A program made the translations under genes and the position numbers. Shown one piece after another: positions 1-8,559 of a stretch of 64,000 nucleotides of DNA. Under the pieces are notes generated by a model. That model did no database searches and was not told the DNA's origin. It saw nothing but the letters and a program-made list of their open reading frames with translations. Numbering within the stretch: position 1 is the stretch's first letter; each line of letters starts with the position of its first letter. The DNA comes from Candidatus Polarisedimenticolia bacterium (GTDB taxonomy: Bacteria > Acidobacteriota > Polarisedimenticolia > Gp22-AA2 > AA152), in NCBI GenBank assembly GCA_036004685.1, contig DASYRE010000019.1, positions 1-64,000 on the forward strand. Direction: 5' to 3'.

Positions 1-138
1 CGCTGAGGTCGCCGAGGCGCCCGGATCGCAAGGCGCGCCAGAGCGTCGCGTACCCAAGGCGGTACGCAAGCGAGGCGCAACGCGGCGAGCCGGGATGGAT
101 CGGGGGCCGAATGTAACATGATTTTTGAGACGCGACAC
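1..138 (+). repeat. MITE-like inverted-repeat element, copy A (left end outside window)
   Basis: This stretch aligns along its length with the elements at 15864-16029 (reverse orientation) and 53484-53647. Shared blocks are gaggcgcccggatcgcaagg, the hairpin GCGTACC-CAAGGC-GGTACGC, and the right end atgtaac...gacgcgacac. The left terminus lies before the window. The right terminus abuts a TA (139-140), and the TAG stop of the minus-strand gene next door is made of that TA plus the element's terminal base. Confidence 0.8.
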
Positions 139-3100
139 TAGTTGACCGAGCCAACGTCGCTTGTCCGTAAGAGGACGAAGGTGCAAGACGACTCGGTCGG
201 TTTTTGCACCTTTCGACACGCCAGGATCCCGCGGCGGATGATGCGCGCGTCGCCCGGCTCGGGAAACTCCATCTTGAAAGCGACTTTCTTCAGCGACTCT
301 CCCAGAGGCTTGAGTGTCTCGTCGCCGCGGATGAACCGGACTTCCGCGACCTTGGGTCCCGGCACCAGGGCCACGAAGAAGTCGGCGTCGCCTTCGCCTT
401 GCGCCCCGGGAACCGAATAGGAACGAAGATTGCTCAGTCGTTCCTGAATCCCGTTGAGATTCGTCTGCACCTTGCTCTCTCCTACCAGAGCGACCAGGTG
501 CTTCCTGCCCTCCGGATGGGGCGAGAAGGCTTCTGCCGCGAACGCGTAATACTGCAGCGCCAGCTCCCTCTTCCCCGTTCGCTGGTACGCCTGTCCCAGG
601 CGATCGGCCGTCAGGCCTTTCTGGGACAATTCCCATGCCGCGGTGAGGTAGCGCAACGCCGAGGTTGTGTCGCCGGCCTGGAAATGGACCCATCCCAGGG
701 TGTCCCAGCACACCGCGAGAAGCTCCACCATGGCCAGGTACTCCCGTCCCAGACCCTCGAGGCGCGCCTTGCGCAGCACGGACGTCACGGAAGCCACCGC
801 CGATTCCGCGTATTCCTTGGCTTGGTCGAGGTGGATCTTCTTCTCCGCCAGCTCGGCGGCGACATGGTTCAATACGATGGGGGACGGCTCGAGCTCGACC
901 GCGCGGCCGAAGGATTCCTGTGCCTTCTCCGGCTTGTTCAGCCTCATCTGCACGGAGCCGAGCTCCATCTGGAGCAGCGCGTCTTCGGGCGTGATGGAGG
1001 CGCCTTTTTCGAGTTCCGGCTCCGCCTCTGCGAACTTCTCCTGGTCCAGCAGCAGCATCCCCAGATTCCGATGCGCGTACTCGTCGAGCGGGACGATTTC
1101 GATCTGCTTCCGATATGCCCGCTCGGCCTCGTCATAGCGTCGCCGGCCGCTATAGACTTGACCCAGATTGTTATAGGCCTCGGGGCTGTAGGGATCGAGC
1201 TCCACCGCTTTCTTCAGTGCCGCTTCGGCCTTGTCGAGCTCCAGGAGCTTGAGGTAGGAGCGGCCGAGATCGTTGTACGCCGACTTGTGGGCCGGCTCCG
1301 CTTTGATCAGTCGCTCGAGCAGGTTGACGGAGGTTTGATACTCGCGGTTCTGATAGGCGGCGTCTGCCGCCTCCAGGAGCTCGTCGGACTTGCCTCCTTT
1401 CAGGTCGCCGGATCCGGCGCCCTCCTTGACTTTGACCGCGACCTTCTGCTCGGTGTCCGCGATCACCGCGCGGCGAAATGCCTGGAAATCGCTCCGTCGC
1501 GCCCCGGGCAATTCCTCCACTTGCACACCGAGGATGCGCTCGCCGGTCACCGTCGATCCGTCGATCTGGTACTTCGAGGCGTACTGCCCGTAATCGCGCT
1601 TCAGGTCGACCGCCAGGGGCAAGTGCATCTCGAACTGTCGAGGGACCTGCAGCTTCAGGTGGTATTCGAGATGAACGGACCCCAGAGTGATGGGCTCACC
1701 CTCAGCGATATCATCGGGATCGATGAGCTGCAACTGGCTGAATGGAAGCGGGAACGCCGCGTCCTTGCCGAAGGTATTGAAGTAGTTCAGCTTGGTGATA
1801 TGGAATCGGTACTCCAGAGGCTTGGACGTATCGGTGAGGGAGGAGAATTCCGGCTCGGAGATCTCCCCTTCGATCCCGGCGGAAGAGGCCATGTATTCGA
1901 GCATCTCCTTCCACTTGGATTGCGGGATCGCGCGCGCGCCCAGGCGGCCCAGGACTTCGAGGTCACCGCGGAACGTGAGCCGAACGTCGGCCTCCAGCGT
2001 CCCCAGATCGTTCAAAGTCCCTTCGATCGTCGTCGCCATGGTGTTCGGGATGGCGGGATCGGCGGGAGTTCGCCGCAGCTCCGACTTGCCCTCTCCGGCC
2101 ACCACCAGGGACTCCTTCTTTCGCACCGGAGGCAGCAGCATCCGGAAAGGAGCCAGCTCGGTGGTCGTATCCAGCCAGATCTCCTCATCCCCTAGCCGCA
2201 CGAAGCTGATGACGTGATCGAATTGCTGCGGGGAGGGAAAGTCGGCGTCCACCTTGTGGGTGGCGGACGTCAACGCGGCACGCAGGTGGAGTCCGGCGGC
2301 CTCCCCCATGGCCGCCAGCAGGGTGTGCTTGTCCTTGCAGTCGCCGTACTGGTTTCCGAAGACTTCGGCGGCGGCATGGGGCTGATATCGCCCGAGCCCG
2401 AAGGAAAGACTGACGTACCGGTAATTCTGCGCGACGTACTGGTAGATCGCGCGGAGCTTCTCCAAGTCTCCGGCGGCCCCTTGCGTGATCTCCCTGACCT
2501 TTGCCGCGATGGCCTCGCTGGGAAGACGGCGGTCGCGCTCGAGCTTCGCGTACCAGTCCCCGACCTCTCCCCAGTTCTTGAACGTGCTGACCTGCACCGC
2601 GGGGCTCTCCGGCTCCTTCTTCGGCTTTCGTTTCTTGCCGCTCGTCGGCGCGTCGTCCCCCGCCTCCAGGTGCGCGGTCTTCCATTGATAAACTCGCCGT
2701 CCGTCGGCCTCGCTCACCTGTGGCTTGAATTCGGGGCGGGTTTTGACGTTCACATACTTGGCGGTGGGCAAGTCGACTCGGAGCTCTTCGTTCCTGACGA
2801 TGACGGAGCGATTGAAGTCGTAGGCCCACCAGAAATGATTCGGCTCCAGGGGCGCAAGCTGATCGAACTGAAGCTCATATTCCAGAATGTCTCCCGGGCG
2901 GAGCGATGGGACGACGATGTGTTTTTGTCGGATATCGCTGTACATCGGCGCGAACTGAGAGATCGGCGAGGACATGTCCTGGACGGCGCCTGCCGGAATC
3001 TCGACCCGGGTCCCGTCCGGCTTGACGACGCGGCCTTTGATGGCGAGCCGCTCGAAATCGGAGTTATAAGAAAGGACCACCTGTCCGAATTGCCGAACCC

Positions 3101-3308
3101 CCCCTTCCGTCTGGACGAGGATGCGCATTTGGACGGTCTTCGAGCCGGTTCCGTCCGCTTCGAAGCGGACCGAAGTCTTCTGCGTCTCGATGATGATTGG
3201 CTCGCGGGAGAAGTCCGTGGGGGAGGGCTTGGCCGGCGCGGTTTGCGCCATGGCGAAAGGCGCCATCAGCCAAGCAAGAACGAGAACGATTCCTGCCTTG
3301 AGTCCCAT
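138..3308 (-). CDS. Secreted DUF3857 / transglutaminase-like / TPR protein
   Basis: The start at 3308 gives a clean Sec signal peptide (MGLKAGIVLVLAWLMAPFAMAQ); an in-frame ATG pair at 3362/3359 is an alternative. The mature protein begins with a DUF3857 beta-domain (about residues 35-240). A transglutaminase-like fold follows, with a visible triad: Cys324 in QYGDCKDKH, His365 in DHVISF and Asp380 in WLDTT. The C-terminal half carries at least five TPR repeats (from about residue 650). DUF3857 plus transglutaminase proteins are common in Bacteroidota and Acidobacteriota; the catalytic role is unproven and the substrate unknown. The TAG stop is formed at the edge of a repeat element. It is likely periplasmic or surface exposed and transcribed alone. 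Confidence 0.88.
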   Translation of the reverse strand: MGLKAGIVLVLAWLMAPFAMAQTAPAKPSPTDFSREPIIIETQKTSVRFEADGTGSKTVQMRILVQTEGGVRQFGQVVLSYNSDFERLAIKGRVVKPDGTRVEIPAGAVQDMSSPISQFAPMYSDIRQKHIVVPSLRPGDILEYELQFDQLAPLEPNHFWWAYDFNRSVIVRNEELRVDLPTAKYVNVKTRPEFKPQVSEADGRRVYQWKTAHLEAGDDAPTSGKKRKPKKEPESPAVQVSTFKNWGEVGDWYAKLERDRRLPSEAIAAKVREITQGAAGDLEKLRAIYQYVAQNYRYVSLSFGLGRYQPHAAAEVFGNQYGDCKDKHTLLAAMGEAAGLHLRAALTSATHKVDADFPSPQQFDHVISFVRLGDEEIWLDTTTELAPFRMLLPPVRKKESLVVAGEGKSELRRTPADPAIPNTMATTIEGTLNDLGTLEADVRLTFRGDLEVLGRLGARAIPQSKWKEMLEYMASSAGIEGEISEPEFSSLTDTSKPLEYRFHITKLNYFNTFGKDAAFPLPFSQLQLIDPDDIAEGEPITLGSVHLEYHLKLQVPRQFEMHLPLAVDLKRDYGQYASKYQIDGSTVTGERILGVQVEELPGARRSDFQAFRRAVIADTEQKVAVKVKEGAGSGDLKGGKSDELLEAADAAYQNREYQTSVNLLERLIKAEPAHKSAYNDLGRSYLKLLELDKAEAALKKAVELDPYSPEAYNNLGQVYSGRRRYDEAERAYRKQIEIVPLDEYAHRNLGMLLLDQEKFAEAEPELEKGASITPEDALLQMELGSVQMRLNKPEKAQESFGRAVELEPSPIVLNHVAAELAEKKIHLDQAKEYAESAVASVTSVLRKARLEGLGREYLAMVELLAVCWDTLGWVHFQAGDTTSALRYLTAAWELSQKGLTADRLGQAYQRTGKRELALQYYAFAAEAFSPHPEGRKHLVALVGESKVQTNLNGIQERLSNLRSYSVPGAQGEGDADFFVALVPGPKVAEVRFIRGDETLKPLGESLKKVAFKMEFPEPGDARIIRRGILACRKVQKPTESSCTFVLLRTSDVGSVN

Positions 3309-3517
3309 GGCGATACTGCAAGTCGGATCCGGAGCCGAATCTCGGTATCGATCGGACATCATGAAGACCCGCCTCGGCCGTCCGGAGCCGGACTCAAGAG
3401 AATCCCTGGCAGCATGCAGGGGTAGGGACGATACGCACGGACAGAAGCTGGAGCTTCTCGGAAATCCGTCAGGATCCCGGGCGTCGTGGCCTACGCTCTG
3501 ACTCTGAATGAGCGGCC

Positions 3518-3526
3518 ATTCTAGCA
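3518..3526 (-). promoter_or_regulatory. Candidate extended -10 promoter for the DUF3857 gene
   Basis: On the minus strand the sequence reads TGC-TAGAAT, an extended -10 with a good hexamer (TAGAAT at 3523-3518). No convincing -35 is present, as is usual for extended -10 promoters. It would leave a leader of 150-200 nt before the start codon. Confidence 0.4.
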
Positions 3527-3584
3527 CTGCGCCGCCCGGCCCGGCCCAAAAAGTTCAACACTGTCGGCTTCCCGATCCGCGAGG

Positions 3585-4424
3585 CTACTTTCCCGCCAGC
3601 AGCGCCTTGTGGTCTTCGGCGCGCCGCTGGAGCAGGCTCGCGAGGTCCCGCTCGAGGTGGATGAGCTTCTCGAAGGCCTGCATCACCTTGGGATCGGCCA
3701 TCGCCTCGGGATCGTGGTGCCCCATCGGCAGGTCCCAATAGCCGACCATGGCGTCGGCGACCGCCGTCAGCTGCAGCGCGATCTCCCGGTGCTCGCGGGC
3801 GAGCTTTTCGTAGGCGTCGTACTCGTGCTTCGATCGCTCGTCGTTCCTGTCGAGCGCATCCAAGTGAATCTCCAGGTTCTCGGCCACGGAGGCGATCACC
3901 TCTCCGAGCTTGGCCGGCAAGGCGGCGCTCTCGGCGAGGCCCTTCCCACAGGTCCTCTCCTTCTCCTCGGCGGGGGCTTCCGCGATCTCCTTGATCTTCG
4001 GCAGCACGCGGTCCCAGATCTCGGCGCTCAGATTGCGGTATTTCTCCCCCTCTTCTATGGCCGAGAAATCGCCCTGCAGGACGTGCAGGGTCGTCTTGCC
4101 CTTCGCCTTCTTCAGCTCGCAGGTGATGCCGTCGTCTTCGGTGAGCTGCGGCGCGTCCCCTTTGCGCACGTCGAAGACGGTGAAGCGCAGCAGCTTGTTC
4201 GGCTCGAGGGCCGTGACGCTTCCCTTGACGACGGTGTTGCCGTCCTCGCCCTTCCAGAGGACGGGAGCGCCCAGCTCCCAGGCCGATTCGATATGGAATT
4301 GCGGGCCGCCGCTGGAGAACTCGCGGGCCCATGCATCGGTGTTCTCGCGCTTGGTCAGCGCGTTCCACACCTTGGGAGCCGGAGCGTTGATCGTGATCTT
4401 CTTGTCGACGAATAGTTTCGGCAT
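3585..4424 (-). CDS. SRPBCC (START-like, AHSA1-type) protein with C-terminal helical domain
   Basis: The 279-residue protein starts with a typical SRPBCC opening (KKITINAPAPKVWNALT, residues 8-24). It follows the family pattern of a hydrophobic-ligand cavity fold for about 150 residues. The remaining part, from about residue 155, is a charged, helix-rich region with a conserved-looking Cys (Cys161) and a HHDPEAM segment. I do not recognise that part; it may be an independent helical bundle. Such proteins bind small hydrophobic ligands or act as cyclases or cochaperone-like modules, and the ligand cannot be read here. The start is backed by a strong Shine-Dalgarno (GGAAGGAA) just upstream. Its downstream neighbour is a small membrane protein. 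Confidence 0.75.
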   Translation of the reverse strand: MPKLFVDKKITINAPAPKVWNALTKRENTDAWAREFSSGGPQFHIESAWELGAPVLWKGEDGNTVVKGSVTALEPNKLLRFTVFDVRKGDAPQLTEDDGITCELKKAKGKTTLHVLQGDFSAIEEGEKYRNLSAEIWDRVLPKIKEIAEAPAEEKERTCGKGLAESAALPAKLGEVIASVAENLEIHLDALDRNDERSKHEYDAYEKLAREHREIALQLTAVADAMVGYWDLPMGHHDPEAMADPKVMQAFEKLIHLERDLASLLQRRAEDHKALLAGK

Positions 4425-4454
4425 GTTCCTTCCTTTCCGCGCCGGACGGGATCC

Positions 4455-4802
4455 TCAGACGGCCCGGCGCAAGTACAGAGCGGCGAGAGCGTACGCGAGG
4501 CCCGCGCCGGCGATCGGGCCCATCAACCGGATGCCGTGCCCCGACGACGCCAGCGGCATCCGTGACATCACCATACATGCCACGGCGCCCATCGACCACA
4601 GCGAAAACGCCAGAAAAGCGCGGCCGCGGAGGCTCCAGAGCGCCTCGGCCGCGATCAGGCCCAGGAAGCAAAGGGCGGCGGAGGCCAGCAGGAACTTGTC
4701 TTCCAGACGCAACCGGGGCCGCGAGGCGGCGCGGTAGAGCATCAGGGCGGAGAATCCGACGACGAGGAGGGCGATCGCGCTTACCCCGAGGGGCCTCTTC
4801 AC
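4455..4802 (-). CDS. Small four-helix membrane protein, unknown function
   Basis: A protein of about 115 residues with four predicted transmembrane segments: VSAIALLVVGFSALMLY, FLLASAALCFLGLIAAEAL, AFLAFSLWSMGAVACMVM and MGPIAGAGLAYALAALYL. I cannot assign a family. Two GTG starts are possible. The one at 4814 has its GGAG touching the start, so the one at 4802 (MKRPLGVSAIALL) is preferred. It lies 30 bp upstream of the SRPBCC gene on the same strand and could be cotranscribed with it. Confidence 0.55.
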   Translation of the reverse strand: MKRPLGVSAIALLVVGFSALMLYRAASRPRLRLEDKFLLASAALCFLGLIAAEALWSLRGRAFLAFSLWSMGAVACMVMSRMPLASSGHGIRLMGPIAGAGLAYALAALYLRRAV

Positions 4803-4899
4803 GCTCTCTTCCACCTCCGAATCGCGGCGCTTTCGGCCTTCGAGAATCCCGGTCCGACCATTTCGTCCTGCGCGCGCGCATTCTCCCGGCCGCCCGGGC

Positions 4900-5316
4900 T
4901 CAGGAGGCGGCCCGATTCATTCTTTTCACCGACTGCTGGACGAGCTTCTTCAAGGTCGGAAGATCGACGTCCTCGAGCCGCTTGATGTAGAGGCACGCCT
5001 GGCCCGTCTTGTGCTTGCCCAGCTTCTTCAGCAGATCGGCCGACTCGCCGAATCCGGGCATGATGTAGAGAGTGAGGTTCTGCTTACGCGGCGAGAACCC
5101 GACGAGGCAGGAGTCGCCTTCGTGCCCGCTGGCGTACTTATAAGGATAGCTGCCGAAGCCGACGATGCTGGCGCCCCACATCTTCGGCTCCTTGCGGGTG
5201 GCTTCCCGCAGGAGCTTGACGAGAGCGATCGAGTCCTCGCGCTGGCGCGCGTCGGGGATGCTCTTCAGGAAACCCGCCACGCTGCGATCGTTCTGCCTGG
5301 TCTTCAACTCCGCCAT
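4900..5316 (-). CDS. DUF1801 family protein (YdhG-like)
   Basis: The 138-residue protein has the recognisable DUF1801 features: an N-terminal helix with REDSIALVKLL, the EPKMWGASIVGFGSYPYKYASG core (about residues 40-60) and the FSPRKQNLTLYIMPG strand. It ends with a helix that includes the GQACLYIKRLEDVDLPTLKKLV motif. The family is small, cytosolic and of unknown biochemical role. The ATG at 5316 is preceded by GGGAGGGG at ideal spacing, so longer in-frame starts upstream are unlikely. The 207 bp between it and the lyase gene upstream hold nothing I recognise. Confidence 0.85.
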   Translation of the reverse strand: MAELKTRQNDRSVAGFLKSIPDARQREDSIALVKLLREATRKEPKMWGASIVGFGSYPYKYASGHEGDSCLVGFSPRKQNLTLYIMPGFGESADLLKKLGKHKTGQACLYIKRLEDVDLPTLKKLVQQSVKRMNRAAS

Positions 5317-5523
5317 CTTCCCCTCCCGTGGCGTTGAAACATGGTGCAATCTCACGATGCATAGGGACGCGAACCGCCCGCCATGCTCCAGCCGGCGTGT
5401 CAAAGCCGCGCTTCGGCGATCTTCCGAGACGCCGGATTCCGGCGCATCCGCAGGCTGGAACGCCATCGAGGTCGCGGCGAGCCTGGCGAGGCGGAGAGCC
5501 GATGCCTTCATCGGGTCCTGGAG

Positions 5524-6369
5524 TCAGTCGGAATCGAAGGAGGAGTTGATCTCGTCGAAGGGGACGGCCCCGGCGAGCGACTTGAAAGTCCCCTTCTCGG
5601 CGATCTCCCGCGCGGCGGCGAGGAAGGCCGCCCACGCCGCGCGCGCCAAGGCGCCCCCGACGCTGATCCGGCGGACGCCGAGCGCGGCCATCTCGGAGAC
5701 CGTCGTGAAGTCGCTGCCCACCAAGACGTTCACCGGCTTGGGAGCGACCGCCCGCACCAGCGCTACGATGTCCTCGGTGGAGCGGAGCCCGGGCGCGTAC
5801 AGGCAGTCGGCCCCCGCCTCGGCATAGGCCGCAAGCCGCCGGAGCGTCGCCGCGAGATCCGGGCGCCCGACGATGAATCCTTCGGAGCGCGCCGTGAGCA
5901 GGGCGCCCGTCCCGCCGGCGTCGATCTCCCGCCGCGCGGAGCGCACCCGCTCGACGGCGAGGGCGAACTCGAAGAGGGGCTCCGCGGGATCGCCCGTGGA
6001 GTCCTCGATGGAGAGTCCCGCGACGCCGGTCGCCGCCGCCGCGGCGGCATTGGCGCCGACCGTCTCGGGCGCGGTCGCGAAGCCTCCCTCGAAGTCGGCG
6101 TGGACCGGAACAGCGACGCCGCGGGCGATGCTCCGGAGATGGCGCAGCGTCTCCTGAAGCGTCATCCGAGTGTCGGGCCGGCCGCGCGACCAGGCGAAGC
6201 CGGAGCTGGTCGTGGCGATCGCCGGAAAGCCCAGCTTGGCGAGCAGCAGCGCGCTTCCCAGATCCCACGCGTTGGGGATCACGAAACAGCCCGACTCGTG
6301 GAGGCGCCGCAATTCCCGGCAGCGATCGACCGGTTTCTTCCGGGGCGTCTTCTTTCGAGGCTCCTTCAT
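5524..6369 (-). CDS. Isocitrate lyase / PEP phosphomutase superfamily protein
   Basis: The 281-residue protein is a member of the PEP mutase/ICL alpha/beta-barrel family. Visible landmarks are the NAWD opening (IPNAWDLGSALLLAKLGFPAIATTSSG), a Mg-binding D in PVHADFEGGFA, and the IEDSTG and TARSEGF segments. It ends with a barrel strand carrying ISVGGALARAA. The signature Cys loop of true isocitrate lyases (KKCGH) is absent, so it is more like the stand-alone oxaloacetate hydrolase/PEP mutase-like group; its substrate is unknown. Start and stop overlap the DUF5996 gene as ATGA, showing translational coupling. A basic tail (MKEPRKKTPRKK) precedes the barrel. Confidence 0.85.
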   Translation of the reverse strand: MKEPRKKTPRKKPVDRCRELRRLHESGCFVIPNAWDLGSALLLAKLGFPAIATTSSGFAWSRGRPDTRMTLQETLRHLRSIARGVAVPVHADFEGGFATAPETVGANAAAAAATGVAGLSIEDSTGDPAEPLFEFALAVERVRSARREIDAGGTGALLTARSEGFIVGRPDLAATLRRLAAYAEAGADCLYAPGLRSTEDIVALVRAVAPKPVNVLVGSDFTTVSEMAALGVRRISVGGALARAAWAAFLAAAREIAEKGTFKSLAGAVPFDEINSSFDSD

Positions 6370-7331
6370 TTGCGGCTCTCGTGGACGCTGCTTCGGGGGT
6401 CCTGGGGCCGCTCCAGCGAGCCGCGATTCCATTGGCCCAGGCCGGCGGCGGCCTCGTAGGTGGTCTCCAGGAAATCGAGGAGCGCCTGATCGGGAGACGG
6501 CGATTCCCGGACGACGTCATAAGGAAGAATGAACTCGCGCAGATCGTTGCTGTAGAAGGCCCCCGCCGGCCTTACCGGCGCCGCCGCGAATCCGGGAGGC
6601 TCCGGATAGGCATAAGAATAAAACGCGGCGTACGGGATCGGTCCTCCGCCCGCCCAGAACCCGCAGCTGCTGACCTCCTCCGAATAGGCGTCGCGCGCGA
6701 CCCAGTCGGGCAGGTTCGGGACGCCGCCGGGATGCTCCGGCGCCGGCCTGCCGGAGAAGCGGGTGACGGCCAGATCGGCCGAGCCCCAGAAGAAGTGGAT
6801 CGGGCTGCATTTTCCTCCGAAGCGCGCCCGGAAGATCTTCAAGATGCGGTCGGACTGCAGGAGGATCCGCCAGAACCGGTTGGCATACTCCGCGTCGTAG
6901 GCGCGATGAGTTTCGTCCTTGTCGAAAGGGATCGCCTCGGGAACCTCGTTCGGCTTCCGGTGGATGCCGACGTGCAGATCGAGCCGGTCCAGCTCCGCCA
7001 TGAGCCGCGCGTAGAAGACCGCGACCGTCTGCGGCTCGAGCGGGAAGCCCCCGGCGCGCCCGTCGCTGTTGGCCACGACCAGCCGGTGATCGACGAAGTC
7101 GAAATCGATCTGGAAGATGCGCTCGCCGTGCGGGATCGTCCTGGTCGTCAGGCCCCGGGCCGTGACGTAGAGCGCGACGTGCCAGGAATGGTTCGTCCAG
7201 GGCGTCTGGGTGAGCCGAACCTTCCCGACGACTTGCGTCCAGAGGTGCAGGGTCGCGCAGGTATCCTGCCACTCCTCGAGAGGCAAGGGCGGCCAGGCTT
7301 CCGAGGCCGAGGCTGAAGAGACCACCATCAT
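6366..7331 (-). CDS. DUF5996 family protein
   Basis: A 321-residue protein with the DUF5996 hallmarks: the WQDTCATLHLWTQVVGKVRL opening, SWHVALYVTARGLTT, FQIDFDFVDHRL, and a late block with FFWGSADLAVTRFSGRPAP followed by EEVSSCGFWAGGG. The family is widespread in actinobacteria and acidobacteria and has no known function. The beginning is ambiguous: ATG codons at 7331 and 7328 and a GTG at 7325 all follow GGGAGGG, and only the last has normal spacing. It is the first gene of a coupled pair with the lyase-family gene. Confidence 0.85.
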   Translation of the reverse strand: MMVVSSASASEAWPPLPLEEWQDTCATLHLWTQVVGKVRLTQTPWTNHSWHVALYVTARGLTTRTIPHGERIFQIDFDFVDHRLVVANSDGRAGGFPLEPQTVAVFYARLMAELDRLDLHVGIHRKPNEVPEAIPFDKDETHRAYDAEYANRFWRILLQSDRILKIFRARFGGKCSPIHFFWGSADLAVTRFSGRPAPEHPGGVPNLPDWVARDAYSEEVSSCGFWAGGGPIPYAAFYSYAYPEPPGFAAAPVRPAGAFYSNDLREFILPYDVVRESPSPDQALLDFLETTYEAAAGLGQWNRGSLERPQDPRSSVHESRK

Positions 7332-7337
7332 CCCTCC

Positions 7338-7955
7338 CTAATCCGTCCGCCAAGGGAACTGCACCCTGGATTCGAGGACCTGATCGACCACCATGAGGTA
7401 GGAGCTCGATCCCAGGTGGCCATAGCTTCCGGGGCCTTCGATCCGGCCCTTCCATCGAACCCGGTATTCCCGGTCGGCCTTGAAGCGACCGAACAGGGCG
7501 CCGTGGACCGGCTCGGCCCAAAGGTCGCGGATCTCCGGGACATTTCCTTGCGGCTGCGGAACGGTTCCCTCGTCCGGCTCGAAGCAGCAGCGCTCGTAGC
7601 CCCACGAGAAGCTGCCTAGGAACTCCCCTTCGATCGTCATGAAGAGCGGCTCGGCGAAAAACGACGCGTCCGAGTCGACGTCGACCGTCACGCTCCTGCC
7701 CCGCTCGACCAGGACCTCCTTGGCGGCGATCTCCCGGGTCTTGAGCAAGCTGCACGGGGCCCAGAACCTCACGACGATCTCGTTGGATTCCCAATCGTAG
7801 GGGAAGTAGGGAAGGTCGTAGCGGCCGCCTTGATCGGTCCGGACCCGGAAGGTCCTTCCTCGGACGGAGACCTCGACGCCGGGCCAGGGCCGCCCGCGAT
7901 CCGTGACCGTGCCCCGGATGCGCGCCAGGAGCTTTTCCGCCCTGCTCCGCTTCAT
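7338..7955 (-). CDS. Carboxypeptidase-regulatory-like (beta-sandwich) domain protein
   Basis: The 205-residue protein has an N-terminal CarboxypepD_reg-like repeat: IRGTVTDRGRPWPGVEVSVR with TDQGGRYDLPYF, residues about 14-52. The C-terminal half is not recognised but contains paired aromatic strands and two adjacent cysteines (YERCCFEP). There is no signal peptide, which is unusual for this domain type. The start at 7955 overlaps the stop of the upstream membrane-protein gene as ATGA, so the two are translationally coupled. A structural or binding role is likelier than an enzymatic one. Confidence 0.65.
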   Translation of the reverse strand: MKRSRAEKLLARIRGTVTDRGRPWPGVEVSVRGRTFRVRTDQGGRYDLPYFPYDWESNEIVVRFWAPCSLLKTREIAAKEVLVERGRSVTVDVDSDASFFAEPLFMTIEGEFLGSFSWGYERCCFEPDEGTVPQPQGNVPEIRDLWAEPVHGALFGRFKADREYRVRWKGRIEGPGSYGHLGSSSYLMVVDQVLESRVQFPWRTD

Positions 7956-8437
7956 TCCCACGGCCTTCGCAGAATGAGGAAGGTGAGATAGTGGGTCACC
8001 AGCAGCGCCGGAACCCAGAACGCCGGGATCCAGTAAGCGGCGCCCATGTAGTCGGGCGCATGATAGACCGTGGCGAGCGTGATGGCCACAAGGAGATCCA
8101 GCGTTCCAAAAACGTTGAAGGCCCACACCATCGCGCGCGCCGACTTCGAGCCCGAGATGACGGCCGGGATGCAGGCGAACGCGAGCAGCGAGGTCACCAG
8201 ATCCCCGATCGCGGCGGGATAGGAAAATTCATGCGGCATGCCCGAGTAGGTGGCTCCGGTCGTCAGGAACATCAACCCGAGGTGCCGGAGCGAATGCAGC
8301 AGGAGGATGGGAAGCAGGGCTCGGCGAGGGTTCAGCTCGGGCAGTTTCGGGACCAGGTAAATCCGGGCCGCGACATAGAAGACCACGGTCGTGCCGATGA
8401 GATTGATCGTCAGAATCCGGCCGAGGAATCCCTGCAT
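7952..8437 (-). CDS. Five-helix membrane protein, unknown
   Basis: 161 residues, nearly all hydrophobic, with about five transmembrane helices: the N-terminal ILTINLIGTTVVFYVAARI, a pair around residues 42-62 and 75-95, and two near the C terminus. Histidines sit at helix borders (LLHSLRHLG, VYHAPDY, VTHYL). I cannot place it in a named family. The ATG at 8437 has a good AAGGAG upstream. It is coupled to the following beta-sandwich protein by a 4-bp overlap. The 122 bp between it and the glyoxalase-like gene upstream show no feature. Confidence 0.6.
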   Translation of the reverse strand: MQGFLGRILTINLIGTTVVFYVAARIYLVPKLPELNPRRALLPILLLHSLRHLGLMFLTTGATYSGMPHEFSYPAAIGDLVTSLLAFACIPAVISGSKSARAMVWAFNVFGTLDLLVAITLATVYHAPDYMGAAYWIPAFWVPALLVTHYLTFLILRRPWE

Positions 8438-8559
8438 GACTGCTCCTTGGTTCCTTGCCCCAGAATCGCGCCGGTTCGCTTTCTATTCCCGGTGCTCGCG
8501 GCCTCCCGGGGGATTCGACCAGGCTCCTTCGTCCGATCGCCACTCGCCCCGGGGCGCTT

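Noticed and set aside
204-2195. Long open frame (663 codons) on the plus strand opposite the DUF3857 gene
   Set aside because: It is the antisense shadow of a high-GC gene: Arg/Leu/Gly-rich, no domain, no ribosome site, while the minus-strand frame has clear catalytic motifs and TPRs.
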